Positions 54,407 to 63,157 of a stretch of DNA of 64,000 bases are shown here, in pieces. The notes beneath the pieces are model-generated. The model did no database searches and was not told the origin of the DNA. It worked only from the letters and a program-made list of their open reading frames with translations. The first letter of the stretch is position 1, and the number at the start of each line of letters is the position of its first letter. Made by a program: the position numbers and the translations under genes. The DNA comes from Saprospiraceae bacterium (GTDB lineage Bacteria > Bacteroidota > Bacteroidia > Chitinophagales > Saprospiraceae): the NCBI GenBank assembly GCA_016714895.1, contig JADKBV010000001.1:806001-870000 (forward strand). Reading direction: 5' to 3'.

Positions 54407-57310
54407 TTACATTTTTATAATCTTTTTCACCACAGATTGATTCTTCCATAAAATCCTGAGAAAATATATACCTGAAACTGAAAAATCAGGCCAGACAACA
54501 TTATAATTTTTTTCAGAAAAGGTAAACTCAAGTTTAAAAACCTGACCATATAAGTCAAATATTTCAAATGATACATCAGCCGATTCCGGAAGATGGTTTA
54601 CCCTGAAAGAAATAGAAGATGGATTGGGTGTAACCGTTATAATTTCTTCAGCCAAAACATTTCCGACTGAGGTTCGGCATGGAGATTCAAACAAAACGGG
54701 ATCAGAAAAAACCGGTGCCACATTACCGCAATCGGCAGCCATTGACAATACATATATCTGACAGGAATCGAGTCCAGAAAGTAAAAAAGGATTGTCTGAA
54801 ACAAGCAAGGTGTCATAGTCAGTTTCATTCAGTTTTTTATATAAAACAATATAAAAAAGCGCGTCATTTGTCGGCGTAAAAGATACAGCAACATTTTGTC
54901 GATCCACAGAGTCTACCACAATCCCTCCGGAAAAAAAACATGCCGGAGTTGTTTCGATCCTGATACAATAATCCTCAATTTCTCCATACTCAAAATCTGA
55001 ATCGTCACAAGGAATATTGTGATTTTGAAAAGCCATAATGACCCTCATTCTGGTAACACCTTCCAAAGCATTCGATGGGATCGTTACATTGGTTTCGGCA
55101 CCATCCACAGACGATGTTCTTCTTGACAGTACTTTTTCATTTTCCTCAAAAATATTGTTTTGATCGTAGTCGATATACACACTGTATTCTTCTGTAAAAG
55201 GACTCTCTGAAAAACCGGGCAGTACATGAAGTTTGTAGGTACTGTCCCTGGTATAAACAGGTACAATACCTCCCAGATAATTCCCGTAACCATTGTTATT
55301 TATACCGGACTTGTTTATAAAATCACCGAAACGGACTTCATCAATCCATTCGTCCCGGGTTATTTTTTTGGAAAAAGAACAAAAAGAGCCCGAAGTACAC
55401 GAACCACAAGGAGTTGTGACTATTATATTTTCAATGACAGGAGCCTGTGTTTCAAATTTTTGACAGGTGGTGGCAACAGAAAAATTAAACCAACTGCAGG
55501 TATCAATCCCTGACAGTGTCAAGGAAGGTTGCCAAAGCGTTGTATCTCTACCATTACCCGAAAGATCCGTATAAGTTACCGAATGGATAACATCTCCTAA
55601 AGCTTCATGAATCCACTTTAAAGAAAGATTTCCGTTTTCATAATTCTGGGTAAACTGTTTAGGTGCATTACAACAACCACCTGAAACAAAATATTTGGAA
55701 TATGAAAACTTTTGAGATGCACCACATTGATAACCTATCTGCAATTCGTATTCTTTACAAAAGTCCAATCCCGAAATCAATTTTCCTTTGGTATAATCCT
55801 GATAATAAACCCAATCCTGGCTTTCTGTGTCTCTCATTCTGAGTGCAAAAACCCCGGTGGCATTGGTATTCACCCAATAAACCTGCAAACTGTCAGCATT
55901 GGTCTGAATGGTTATTCCTGCGGGAGGAGCACAACTTTCACAAAGTGCTTCCATATTTTTTACCGCGAGATTTGTATTTAGCCTGCCTTCAGTGGTAGTA
56001 ATATTAACCAAAGAATTATTAGATACCGTTCCGTGCAACAACATATCTTTAACCAACAAAGCTGCACCAGAAGGATCTGATTTCATTAGATTTTGAATCT
56101 GAACACAAGGAACAGCGTACATCAACGCTACAGTTCCGGAAACGTGAGGTGTTGCTCCCGATGTCCCCCCGAATGCAGCATAATCTGTCCGGGACAATGT
56201 ATATGTCTGATGACCATAAGAACCCAGGTCTATAGATTTTTTGCCGTAAGCGGCACCCGTAACTTTTTGATCTGAACGGTTAAGGTTGGTAACTGCCAAT
56301 AAAAATTCACTCGGACAGGAAGTCGGCATGTCACCAACTGCATCGACATCCAGATTATCATTAGCGGTGGCACCGCAATTCAAAACTCCCACGCTGCCCA
56401 ACAAATCATACATCTCACACCATAAGGGTGCATCATCGGCAAAAAGTTCATTTACACCCCATGAAGCATTGGTGACGACGACAAAAGCACCTTTCTGACC
56501 GTTGGTTTCATTATAAAGTTTGCGCATGGTATATACATAAGCATAAGAAGCCAGCGCATTGGCTTCAGTTGCAGAACCATAATTGACAAACATGATTTTG
56601 GTATTCCAATTGACACCCGAAACGCCAATTCCGTTGTTTCCTTTGGCACCAACAATTCCGCATACAGGTGTTCCGTGACTTCCGCCTGTGGACAAATCAT
56701 CATTATTGGTCACGATATTCCATCCCTGGTAGTCATCAATGTAACCATTATCATCATCATCAATACCGTTTAAAGCAATTTCTCCATGATTGACCCATAA
56801 GTTTGGTTTAAGATCAGGATGATTGAGATTTACACCTTCGTCTATTACACAAATTACTATGGTATCACCCCCTGAAGTCAGACCTCCGGTTGTTATGTCC
56901 CAGGCGAGGTCAATATCAAGATCTGCATTGGCGACACCACCCACGCCATTATTGATGTATTGCCATTGTTGAAAAAAATTAGGGTCATTCGGAGTAACTC
57001 TTTCTTCCAGTTTTCTGTTTTTTTGAAAATATTGAACCGAAGATTCCTTTTTCCAGAGTTTTTCATAAAAACCAGCTTGTGCTGCGTCAACTTTAACATG
57101 TTCCAATACCTTCTCCCCTTCTAAAATAAATTGATTCTGAATGATTCCTGCAGATTTTTGAACGGAATTGTTTTTGTAAAATGACAATGCAGCAGACTTT
57201 GAAGTCCATTGAATTATATATTCACCCGGTACAATTTGCTGACCGGTGACGCCAAGATAACTGAGTATAAAAATGATGCTAAAAAAAGATATAATGAAGG
57301 TCTTATTCAT
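54407..57310 (-). CDS. Secreted S8 subtilisin-like protease with GEVED and T9SS domains
   Basis: This 967-residue exported serine protease begins with a signal peptide (MNKTFIISFFSIIFILSYLGVTGQQ) from ATG 57310; the longer frame starts at TTG before a -7-like element at 57359-57366. The catalytic triad is complete: D157 in CVIDEGVNL, H212 in GGSHGTPVCG and S384 in GGTSGATPHVSG. Residues after about 470 contain fibronectin-like repeats with Cys (FCKEYELQIGYQCGASQ, TCSWFNFSVATTCQK). Then comes a GEVED domain (WIDEVRFGDF, YGNYLGG, YSVYIDYDQNNIFEENEKVL, YGEIEDYCIRI) near 700-850. The end, ITVTPNPSSISFRV to VKKIIKM, is a type A T9SS sorting domain. It is convergent with an M43 protease. Confidence 0.93.
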   Translation of the reverse strand: MNKTFIISFFSIIFILSYLGVTGQQIVPGEYIIQWTSKSAALSFYKNNSVQKSAGIIQNQFILEGEKVLEHVKVDAAQAGFYEKLWKKESSVQYFQKNRKLEERVTPNDPNFFQQWQYINNGVGGVANADLDIDLAWDITTGGLTSGGDTIVICVIDEGVNLNHPDLKPNLWVNHGEIALNGIDDDDNGYIDDYQGWNIVTNNDDLSTGGSHGTPVCGIVGAKGNNGIGVSGVNWNTKIMFVNYGSATEANALASYAYVYTMRKLYNETNGQKGAFVVVTNASWGVNELFADDAPLWCEMYDLLGSVGVLNCGATANDNLDVDAVGDMPTSCPSEFLLAVTNLNRSDQKVTGAAYGKKSIDLGSYGHQTYTLSRTDYAAFGGTSGATPHVSGTVALMYAVPCVQIQNLMKSDPSGAALLVKDMLLHGTVSNNSLVNITTTEGRLNTNLAVKNMEALCESCAPPAGITIQTNADSLQVYWVNTNATGVFALRMRDTESQDWVYYQDYTKGKLISGLDFCKEYELQIGYQCGASQKFSYSKYFVSGGCCNAPKQFTQNYENGNLSLKWIHEALGDVIHSVTYTDLSGNGRDTTLWQPSLTLSGIDTCSWFNFSVATTCQKFETQAPVIENIIVTTPCGSCTSGSFCSFSKKITRDEWIDEVRFGDFINKSGINNNGYGNYLGGIVPVYTRDSTYKLHVLPGFSESPFTEEYSVYIDYDQNNIFEENEKVLSRRTSSVDGAETNVTIPSNALEGVTRMRVIMAFQNHNIPCDDSDFEYGEIEDYCIRIETTPACFFSGGIVVDSVDRQNVAVSFTPTNDALFYIVLYKKLNETDYDTLLVSDNPFLLSGLDSCQIYVLSMAADCGNVAPVFSDPVLFESPCRTSVGNVLAEEIITVTPNPSSISFRVNHLPESADVSFEIFDLYGQVFKLEFTFSEKNYNVVWPDFSVSGIYFLRILWKNQSVVKKIIKM

Positions 57311-57516
57311 ACGGACATGTATTTCAGAAACAAATGTAGGTTTAATTGTATATATTGACAAAAATATTTTGAATTAGTTCGTCTGTAAGACAATTTCGTA
57401 TAAACAAAAACAAATAAAATCACTACCAACACCACAAAAAAGCACAAAAAATAAAAAATCATTATACATTAACAATTTTTTTAATGTGTTATATACAACA
57501 TTATCAATTTTGTACG

Positions 57517-57524
57517 TATATTTG
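57517..57524 (+). promoter_or_regulatory. Candidate -7 element for the TPR-propeller-SPOR gene
   Basis: TATATTTG matches TAnnTTTG and lies about 41 bases before the ATG at 57565. No good -33 TTTG is seen at the usual distance. Confidence 0.45.
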
Positions 57525-57564
57525 TATTTTGTAATATATATTACTCATAATATAGACTAGGTTT

Positions 57565-59652
57565 ATGATCATGAAAACACAAGTATTCACAATGCTGATG
57601 GTTATTTTCGGTTTAACATCTGTATCAGCACAAAAGTCTTTGTACAAAGCAAAACTCCAGTACGACACCGGATCTTTTACAGAAGCTAAAACCGTACTTT
57701 TGGATTATATCTCCGAAGTACCGGCGGACGTCGATGCACATTTATTGTTAGCAAAATGTTATTTTTCCATGGGATTATTTTCAGAATGTAATCTCAGATT
57801 GGAAAAAATTGTACACCTCAACAATTGTCCTTCCGAAGCATTCGAGTTATACGGTAAATCGCTGAAACAAGTAGGCCGAATGACGGAAGCTAAAGACAAT
57901 TTTTTAAAATTGGCTTCTGTTGACCCAACAAAAAGTAAACAATTGGCAGAAAGTGTGGACTTTGCCATACAAACTATGGAAAAAGGATCAAAATACGACA
58001 TCATTTCGATGCCGTACAACAGTTCTTCCCATGATTTCGGATTAACATTTTACCAAAACGTTCCGGTATTCACTTCCTTCAGAACAGATATCCTGATGGA
58101 TGAAGTACAAAAATTGTCAAACCAACATGATGGTGTGCAGAAAAGTTATTTTTATTCTAATAAAAAACACCATTTTATTAAAGGCCTGCATCAAAAACTC
58201 GATCAGATAGGTCCGTTAAGTTTTTCATCCAATGGTGAATACTGTACCCTGATTGAATCAGGAATGACTCAGGATTGTCACATTACCTGTGATAAAATCA
58301 GCAGCGTACTTTATTTGGTAAAAATAAATAAAACGGGAGAAATCGTCGAACACAAATCATTTATACATAATGAAGTAGGTTCCTCCATCCACAGTGCACA
58401 TATTGCCTATGATGGGAAAGCAATCTATTTTTCGTCAAACAGGCCCGGAGGATACGGAGGTTTTGACTTGTATGTCAGTTACCTGAAAAACGGTCTCTGG
58501 ACATTACCTGTCAATCTTGGATCAGAAGTAAATACATCGGGCAACGAAATAACGCCATTTTATAATAACGGAGAAATGTTATTTGCTTCGGATAACCATC
58601 CCGGATTAGGTGGTTATGATGTTTTTTCATCAAGAGTGATTCAGGGACAATGGACAGAAATCACCAATGCCGGGCATGGCATTAACTCAATAGGTGACGA
58701 CTATTTTCCGGTTAAAAACAGCAAAGAGGATATTTTCATCACATCCAATCGTTTGGGAGGAAAAGGTGGAAACGACATCTATAAAGCCATTCAGATTGTG
58801 GGTGACAACGAAGCTCTGTTGTCTGCTGTTGAGGTAAATATTGTGCCTCCTGCCGTTTCTCTTGCCAGTCTCGAAGAAACACATGCTCAAAAACCGGTAT
58901 CAGAAACAAAAAATGTGAGTTTCAAGGAAAACAGTACGGTTGTTACTACTGATGTACAAACTAAATCGGTATTTATCATGCCGGAATTTGACAGGAATGT
59001 TGTGGGAAGTACAGAAGCTGAATTTTCACTCAGTGGTGCCCGAAGGATTGCTTTAGGAAATGTCGCTCCGGTAGGTGAAGTGTTTTTTATTCAATTGGCT
59101 TCCACAAGTAATTTGGAACCAAACTTATCAAAATACGGAAATTTAGTACAATTTGGTGACATATATAAAATGACTGTAAACAACGTAATAAAAATTCGTT
59201 TGGGATACTTTACAGAGCGGAAAGATGCTGAAGAAGCACTGAAAAACGTCCGGCAAAATGGATTTAAGGATGCTTTTATCATAAAAGAATCTTTGGTACA
59301 TTCCAATATGGAATTGCTGCTTTCTAAAGCTGAAGATCCCATCATTGCAGAACGTGGAAACGATCAGACAAATAACAAAAAACAACCTGCAGCAGTTTAC
59401 GGTCTGGGAGGAAAATACAAAGTACGTCTGGCTTCTTATGAAGATCCGATTTGGTTTGACATCAACAAAGTAAAAGACCTTGGAAGGATTGAACAATGGA
59501 CCAAAGGTAGTTGGACAATTTTTGTTCTGGCTGGTTATAATGATATTGAAGAAGCAAAAGACGCTCAAATAAAAGCACTTAACCGTGGTTTTAAAACAGC
59601 CGAAGTTGTCATTGATACCGGAGGTATTCTGGAAAGACTTAAGCAAAACTAA
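57565..59652 (+). CDS. Envelope protein with TPR, PD40 propeller and two SPOR-like domains
   Basis: This 695-residue exported protein (signal MKTQVFTMLMVIFGLTSVSAQ) resembles the N-terminal part of T9SS PorE-like proteins: TPR-like repeats at residues 25-135 (KAKLQYDTGSFTEAKTVLLDYISEVP, LLAKCYFSMGLFSECNLRL), then a PD40/WD40-like propeller (KAIYFSSNRPGGYGGFDLYVS, EMLFASDNHPGLGGYDVFSS, DIFITSNRLGGKGGNDIYKA) near 280-405. Instead of the OmpA-like domain usual in PorE, residues 515-580 and 620-690 are two SPOR-like peptidoglycan-binding modules (VIKIRLGYFTERKDAEEALKNVRQNGF, SWTIFVLAGYNDIEEAKDAQIKALNRGF). Both could anchor the protein to peptidoglycan, in line with an envelope function. It is divergent from the S8 protease and ends at a strong terminator. 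Confidence 0.78.
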   Translation: MIMKTQVFTMLMVIFGLTSVSAQKSLYKAKLQYDTGSFTEAKTVLLDYISEVPADVDAHLLLAKCYFSMGLFSECNLRLEKIVHLNNCPSEAFELYGKSLKQVGRMTEAKDNFLKLASVDPTKSKQLAESVDFAIQTMEKGSKYDIISMPYNSSSHDFGLTFYQNVPVFTSFRTDILMDEVQKLSNQHDGVQKSYFYSNKKHHFIKGLHQKLDQIGPLSFSSNGEYCTLIESGMTQDCHITCDKISSVLYLVKINKTGEIVEHKSFIHNEVGSSIHSAHIAYDGKAIYFSSNRPGGYGGFDLYVSYLKNGLWTLPVNLGSEVNTSGNEITPFYNNGEMLFASDNHPGLGGYDVFSSRVIQGQWTEITNAGHGINSIGDDYFPVKNSKEDIFITSNRLGGKGGNDIYKAIQIVGDNEALLSAVEVNIVPPAVSLASLEETHAQKPVSETKNVSFKENSTVVTTDVQTKSVFIMPEFDRNVVGSTEAEFSLSGARRIALGNVAPVGEVFFIQLASTSNLEPNLSKYGNLVQFGDIYKMTVNNVIKIRLGYFTERKDAEEALKNVRQNGFKDAFIIKESLVHSNMELLLSKAEDPIIAERGNDQTNNKKQPAAVYGLGGKYKVRLASYEDPIWFDINKVKDLGRIEQWTKGSWTIFVLAGYNDIEEAKDAQIKALNRGFKTAEVVIDTGGILERLKQN

Positions 59653-59664
59653 TCGCAAAAACTT

Positions 59665-59699
59665 AAAAAGTTCGTTGATCAATCAACGAACTTTTTTTT
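59665..59699 (+). terminator. Terminator after the TPR-propeller-SPOR gene
   Basis: AAAGTTCGTTGAT and ATCAACGAACTTT pair perfectly around a two-base loop, followed by a T-run of eight or more. It lies 12 bases after the stop codon. Confidence 0.93.
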
Positions 59700-59973
59700 T
59701 GCACTCTATCGCAAAATGCTTTTAATAATATATACATTAAACAATTGTTCCTCTGAATTATTTTATTGGCTGCTACAGACAGATAAAGCCCCGTTTATCG
59801 TCATCCCGGAAACCCTTAAACATCACTTTGATGTAAATAAAAAAAAGGGATGAAATTTTTGAACAGATATTATTTTTTTGCAAATAAGAATATGAGTTTT
59901 ACATTTCAAACGTAAAATATATTATGCTAAGTTTTCAATTAAAAAAATGAATGATAAATCCTTCATTTTTCGT

Positions 59974-59981
59974 TACATTTG
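59974..59981 (+). promoter_or_regulatory. Candidate -7 element for the GH53 gene
   Basis: TACATTTG matches TAnnTTTG and lies 23 bases before the ATG at 60004. No good -33 element is evident. Confidence 0.45.
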
Positions 59982-60003
59982 ACCTTTCATAATAACATAA
60001 TAT

Positions 60004-61182
60004 ATGTTACACAGAACACAAGTCCTAACACTGTTTTTGTATGTTTTTACATTCATTTTTTTAAGTTGTTCCGGAAGTTCACCTGATCCCACTCAGGAAG
60101 CTGACGTAACATATTATCAGGACACCCAATTTGTCATGGGTGCAGACTTATCGTACGTTAATGCACTGGTAGATGCAGGTGTTGTCTACAGAGACTCAAG
60201 CGGTGTTCAAAAAAATCCATACACAATTTTTAAAGAACTGGGTACCAATCTCGTTCGGGTAAGAAAATGGCACACTCCTTCCTGGCAAACAACTTTGTAC
60301 GGCGGCATCAAATACCACAATGCAGATGATGTTGCAAAAACCATCCGGGAATCTAAAAAAGCAGGGATGAAAGTTCTTCTGGATCTTCATTACAGCGACA
60401 ATTGGGCTGACCCGCATAAACAGGAAACACCAAAAGCATGGCAAGGACTGCCATTACCTGTTTTAAGTGATTCTGTGTATCAGTATACGCTACGCTATCT
60501 CCAAATTTTATCCGCACAAAATCTGGTTCCTGAATATATTCAGATTGGAAATGAAAATAATGGTGGAATGTGTTATCCTATTGGTAAAATCAACAACAAT
60601 CAATACAAAAACTTCTGTACCTTACTTGCAGCCGGTTCTAAAGCCGTTCGTGATTTTTCGGCTCAATCATCCGTAAAACCAAAAATTATTATACACGTTG
60701 CTCAATTTCAGGATGCAACATGGTGGACTGATGGTGTTTTGAGTTCAGGCATTCCGGTTGATTTTGATATTTTAGGTGTTTCACATTATTATAAATGGTC
60801 AGAAGTGAATGAATTTTCAAAAATATCTTCAGCAATAAAAGACCTTAAAAATAAAACCAAAAAAGATGTCTGGATTGTAGAAACGGCAATACCCTGGACG
60901 ACAAATTCCAAAGATGGATATCCCAATATCCTGTCTTCAGAAGGAATTCCTCAAGGATATACTGCAACCCGGGAAAGTCAGAACAAATATCTGGAGGATC
61001 TGACACAAGCCATATTCGATGGTGGCGGCAAAGGAATTATATATTGGGAACCCGCATGGGTTTCTTCCAGCCTCAAAGATCAGTGGAATACCGGCTCCAG
61101 CTGGGAAAACGCAACTTTTTTTGATTTCCAGAATAAAGCCCATAACGCATTAAAATACATGACAAAAAAGTATGCATTTTAA
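60004..61182 (+). CDS. GH53 endo-beta-1,4-galactanase lipoprotein
   Basis: This 392-residue lipoprotein (lipobox FLSC, Cys at residue 22) degrades arabinogalactan or galactan side chains of pectin. The family motifs are FVMGADLSYVNALVDAGV near the start, GTNLVRVRKW, KVLLDLHYSDNWADP near 124, the acid/base Glu184 in IQIGNENNGG, LGVSHYYKW near 258 and the nucleophile Glu293 in VWIVETAIPW, followed by GGGKGIIYWEPAWV. No SusC/SusD pair is next to it, so it is not in a classical utilisation locus here. Location is probably the outer membrane or periplasm. Confidence 0.92.
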   Translation: MLHRTQVLTLFLYVFTFIFLSCSGSSPDPTQEADVTYYQDTQFVMGADLSYVNALVDAGVVYRDSSGVQKNPYTIFKELGTNLVRVRKWHTPSWQTTLYGGIKYHNADDVAKTIRESKKAGMKVLLDLHYSDNWADPHKQETPKAWQGLPLPVLSDSVYQYTLRYLQILSAQNLVPEYIQIGNENNGGMCYPIGKINNNQYKNFCTLLAAGSKAVRDFSAQSSVKPKIIIHVAQFQDATWWTDGVLSSGIPVDFDILGVSHYYKWSEVNEFSKISSAIKDLKNKTKKDVWIVETAIPWTTNSKDGYPNILSSEGIPQGYTATRESQNKYLEDLTQAIFDGGGKGIIYWEPAWVSSSLKDQWNTGSSWENATFFDFQNKAHNALKYMTKKYAF

Positions 61183-61214
61183 TCCAAATTTATACATACG
61201 ATACGATGACAAAA

Positions 61215-62090
61215 TTAAAATAAACCACTACTCAAATACCTGTCACCTCTATCACAACAAATAAACACAATTACGCCTTCTTCGAGAGAGGAGGCAAGTT
61301 CCAATGCACAGAAAGCAGCTCCACCAGAGCTCATACCACAAAAAACACCTTCTTCTCTGGTGAGTTTCCTGGTAGTATTAACGGCATCTTCCTGAGAAAC
61401 ATCCATGATTTTATCCACCCTGTCAGGACTGTAGATTGCAGGAATATATTCGGGCTCCCATCTTCGGATACCCGGAATAGCAGAACCTTCAGTCGGTTGG
61501 CAACCTACAATCTGAATTTCCGGATTTTGTTCTTTGAGAAACATAGATGTACCCATAATCGTTCCTGTGGTTCCCATACTGCTCACAAAGTGGGTTACTT
61601 TTTGTACTGTATCTCTCCAAATTTCCGGTCCTGTGGACTTATAGTGAGCCATATAATTGTCGGGGTTGGCAAACTGGTCAAGCATAAAATAATGATCCCT
61701 TTGTGCTTGTTGCCCTGCATAATCCCTGCATGCTTCAATGGTTTCCAATAAAATAACTTTAGCACCAAAAGCTTCCATAGTCAAAATTCTCTCTTTCGTA
61801 GCATTAGAAGGCATAACCAATTCGATGGGTATGCCGTACATCGAAGCAATCATAGCCAATGCAATACCGGTGTTTCCACTGGTTGCCTCGATCAGGCTCA
61901 TTCCAGGGTGTAATGCTCCCCTTTCCACAGCAGAACGAATCATATTGAGTGCCGCACGATCTTTGACACTTCCACCCGGATTTTGTCCTTCAAGTTTTGC
62001 ATATAAGGTGACCTTAGGATTAGGATTTAATCTTTTTAATTCCACGAGTGGTGTATTTCCGACAAGGTCAATGACTTGTGCCATGCGCAT
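61215..62090 (-). CDS. cysM: Cysteine synthase B (O-acetylserine sulfhydrylase)
   Basis: This PLP enzyme makes cysteine from O-acetylserine and sulfide. The 291-residue protein has VGNTPLVELKRL, the PLP lysine in LEGQNPGGSVKDRAAL near residue 42, EATSGNTGIALA near 68, SSMGTTGTIMG near 170 and the EEGVFCGMSSGGAAFCAL motif near residue 248. The shorter length and GMSSGGA form suggest the CysM rather than CysK group. ATG starts at 62090 and 62084 both fit; the gene overlaps the cysE stop, so the two are coupled, supplying substrate to product. Confidence 0.93.
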   Translation of the reverse strand: MRMAQVIDLVGNTPLVELKRLNPNPKVTLYAKLEGQNPGGSVKDRAALNMIRSAVERGALHPGMSLIEATSGNTGIALAMIASMYGIPIELVMPSNATKERILTMEAFGAKVILLETIEACRDYAGQQAQRDHYFMLDQFANPDNYMAHYKSTGPEIWRDTVQKVTHFVSSMGTTGTIMGTSMFLKEQNPEIQIVGCQPTEGSAIPGIRRWEPEYIPAIYSPDRVDKIMDVSQEDAVNTTRKLTREEGVFCGMSSGGAAFCALELASSLEEGVIVFICCDRGDRYLSSGLF

Positions 62091-62925
62091 TCTTATTTAA
62101 TTTTTGAACAAAAGTATTTTCAGCATTATGATAGACTTTTGTTCCCGAAGGAACCGAGGTGGTAAGCCAAACATTTCCTCCTATGATACAATCATTACCG
62201 ATTACGGTATCTCCGCCTAAAATCGTTGCTCCTGAATAAATCACCGTGTGATCTCCGACGGTAGGATGTCTTTTGACACCTGCAAGTTTCTTGCTTACAC
62301 TGAGTGCTCCGAGAGTTACACCCTGATATATTTTAACATGGTCTCCCACCTGAGTCGTTTCACCGATGACAACACCTGTACCGTGATCTATAAAAAAGGA
62401 TTTACCTATCTTTGCTCCGGGATGAATATCAATTCCTGTTTTTGAATGAGCAAACTCACTTAAAATCCTGGGCATCAAAGCTACGCCGGATGTATACAAT
62501 TGATGTGCAATCCGATATATAAACACAGCAAAATAACCGGGATAGGCTCTGACAATCTCATAAGTTGATTTTGCTGCAGGATCACCCAAATAAAACGCCT
62601 CCAGATCAGATTGCAATACGTCATAAATTACAGGCAGGGCGCTCATAAAATCTTCAACGATTTCGTCACATTTTTCAGGAATACAACCATTGGTTTTTGA
62701 TAATAATGTTTTTAAACCGATGCCGGTTTGTCCCAGGGCTTCTGTTATACCCTCTCTCTCCAGCAATCTGGACTCAGTCACTTCGGGAAGTAAAATTTTC
62801 TGAAGCTGCAATACCCATTCATGAATCTCTTCCGAAGAAGGTACTTCATGGGTGATTTTATGTTTTTCTATCAGCTTATTAATAAAATCAGGATCCGAAA
62901 CCATAACAATTTGACTCTTTCTCAT
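62068..62925 (-). CDS. cysE: Serine O-acetyltransferase
   Basis: CysE acetylates serine to O-acetylserine, the first step of cysteine synthesis. The 285-residue protein has an N-terminal helical domain (LESDLEAFYLGDPAAKS, GYFAVFIYRIAHQLY) and a C-terminal left-handed beta-helix with hexapeptide repeats (DIHPGAKIGKSFFIDHGTGVVIGETTQVGDHVKIYQGVTLGAL, KRHPTVGDHTVIYSGATILGGDTVIGNDCIIGGNVWLTTSVP). The catalytic His-Asp pair is in IDIHPGA/DHGTG. Its gene overlaps cysM, so the pair is one cysteine-synthesis operon. Confidence 0.95.
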   Translation of the reverse strand: MRKSQIVMVSDPDFINKLIEKHKITHEVPSSEEIHEWVLQLQKILLPEVTESRLLEREGITEALGQTGIGLKTLLSKTNGCIPEKCDEIVEDFMSALPVIYDVLQSDLEAFYLGDPAAKSTYEIVRAYPGYFAVFIYRIAHQLYTSGVALMPRILSEFAHSKTGIDIHPGAKIGKSFFIDHGTGVVIGETTQVGDHVKIYQGVTLGALSVSKKLAGVKRHPTVGDHTVIYSGATILGGDTVIGNDCIIGGNVWLTTSVPSGTKVYHNAENTFVQKLNKNAHGTSH

Positions 62926-63073
62926 CTAACAATTGAATACCAATAAAGATTATAGTTTCATCCGAATGGCCTGTTTTTAGTCACCAAGGCAGAACTTATT
63001 GAATCGGAAAGATATAAAAAATAAAAACAAAGAATCTATCTTTGTATGTCTGTCAAAGCTCTTTTAAAAAAGT

Positions 63074-63090
63074 AAAAACGATACGTTTTT
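63074..63090 (-). terminator. Short hairpin downstream of the transporter gene
   Basis: AAAAACG-ATA-CGTTTTT is a perfect but short A-T rich hairpin about 68 bases after the stop of the DMT transporter on the minus strand. It could end that transcript, but the stem is weak. Confidence 0.4.
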
Positions 63091-63157
63091 CCTTATTAAA
63101 AACCTTATAAGCACCGACTTTGGATAAACTATGAATGTATATTTTTTAAATAAGAGC

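Larger units (their letters stand above)
59653..60003. other. Intergenic region with terminator and AT-rich promoter side
   Basis: About 350 bases without a gene. The first third holds the terminator of the TPR-propeller-SPOR gene. The rest is AT-rich and contains only the -7-like element of the GH53 gene near its end. I see no RNA gene or reading frame with support. Confidence 0.7.
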
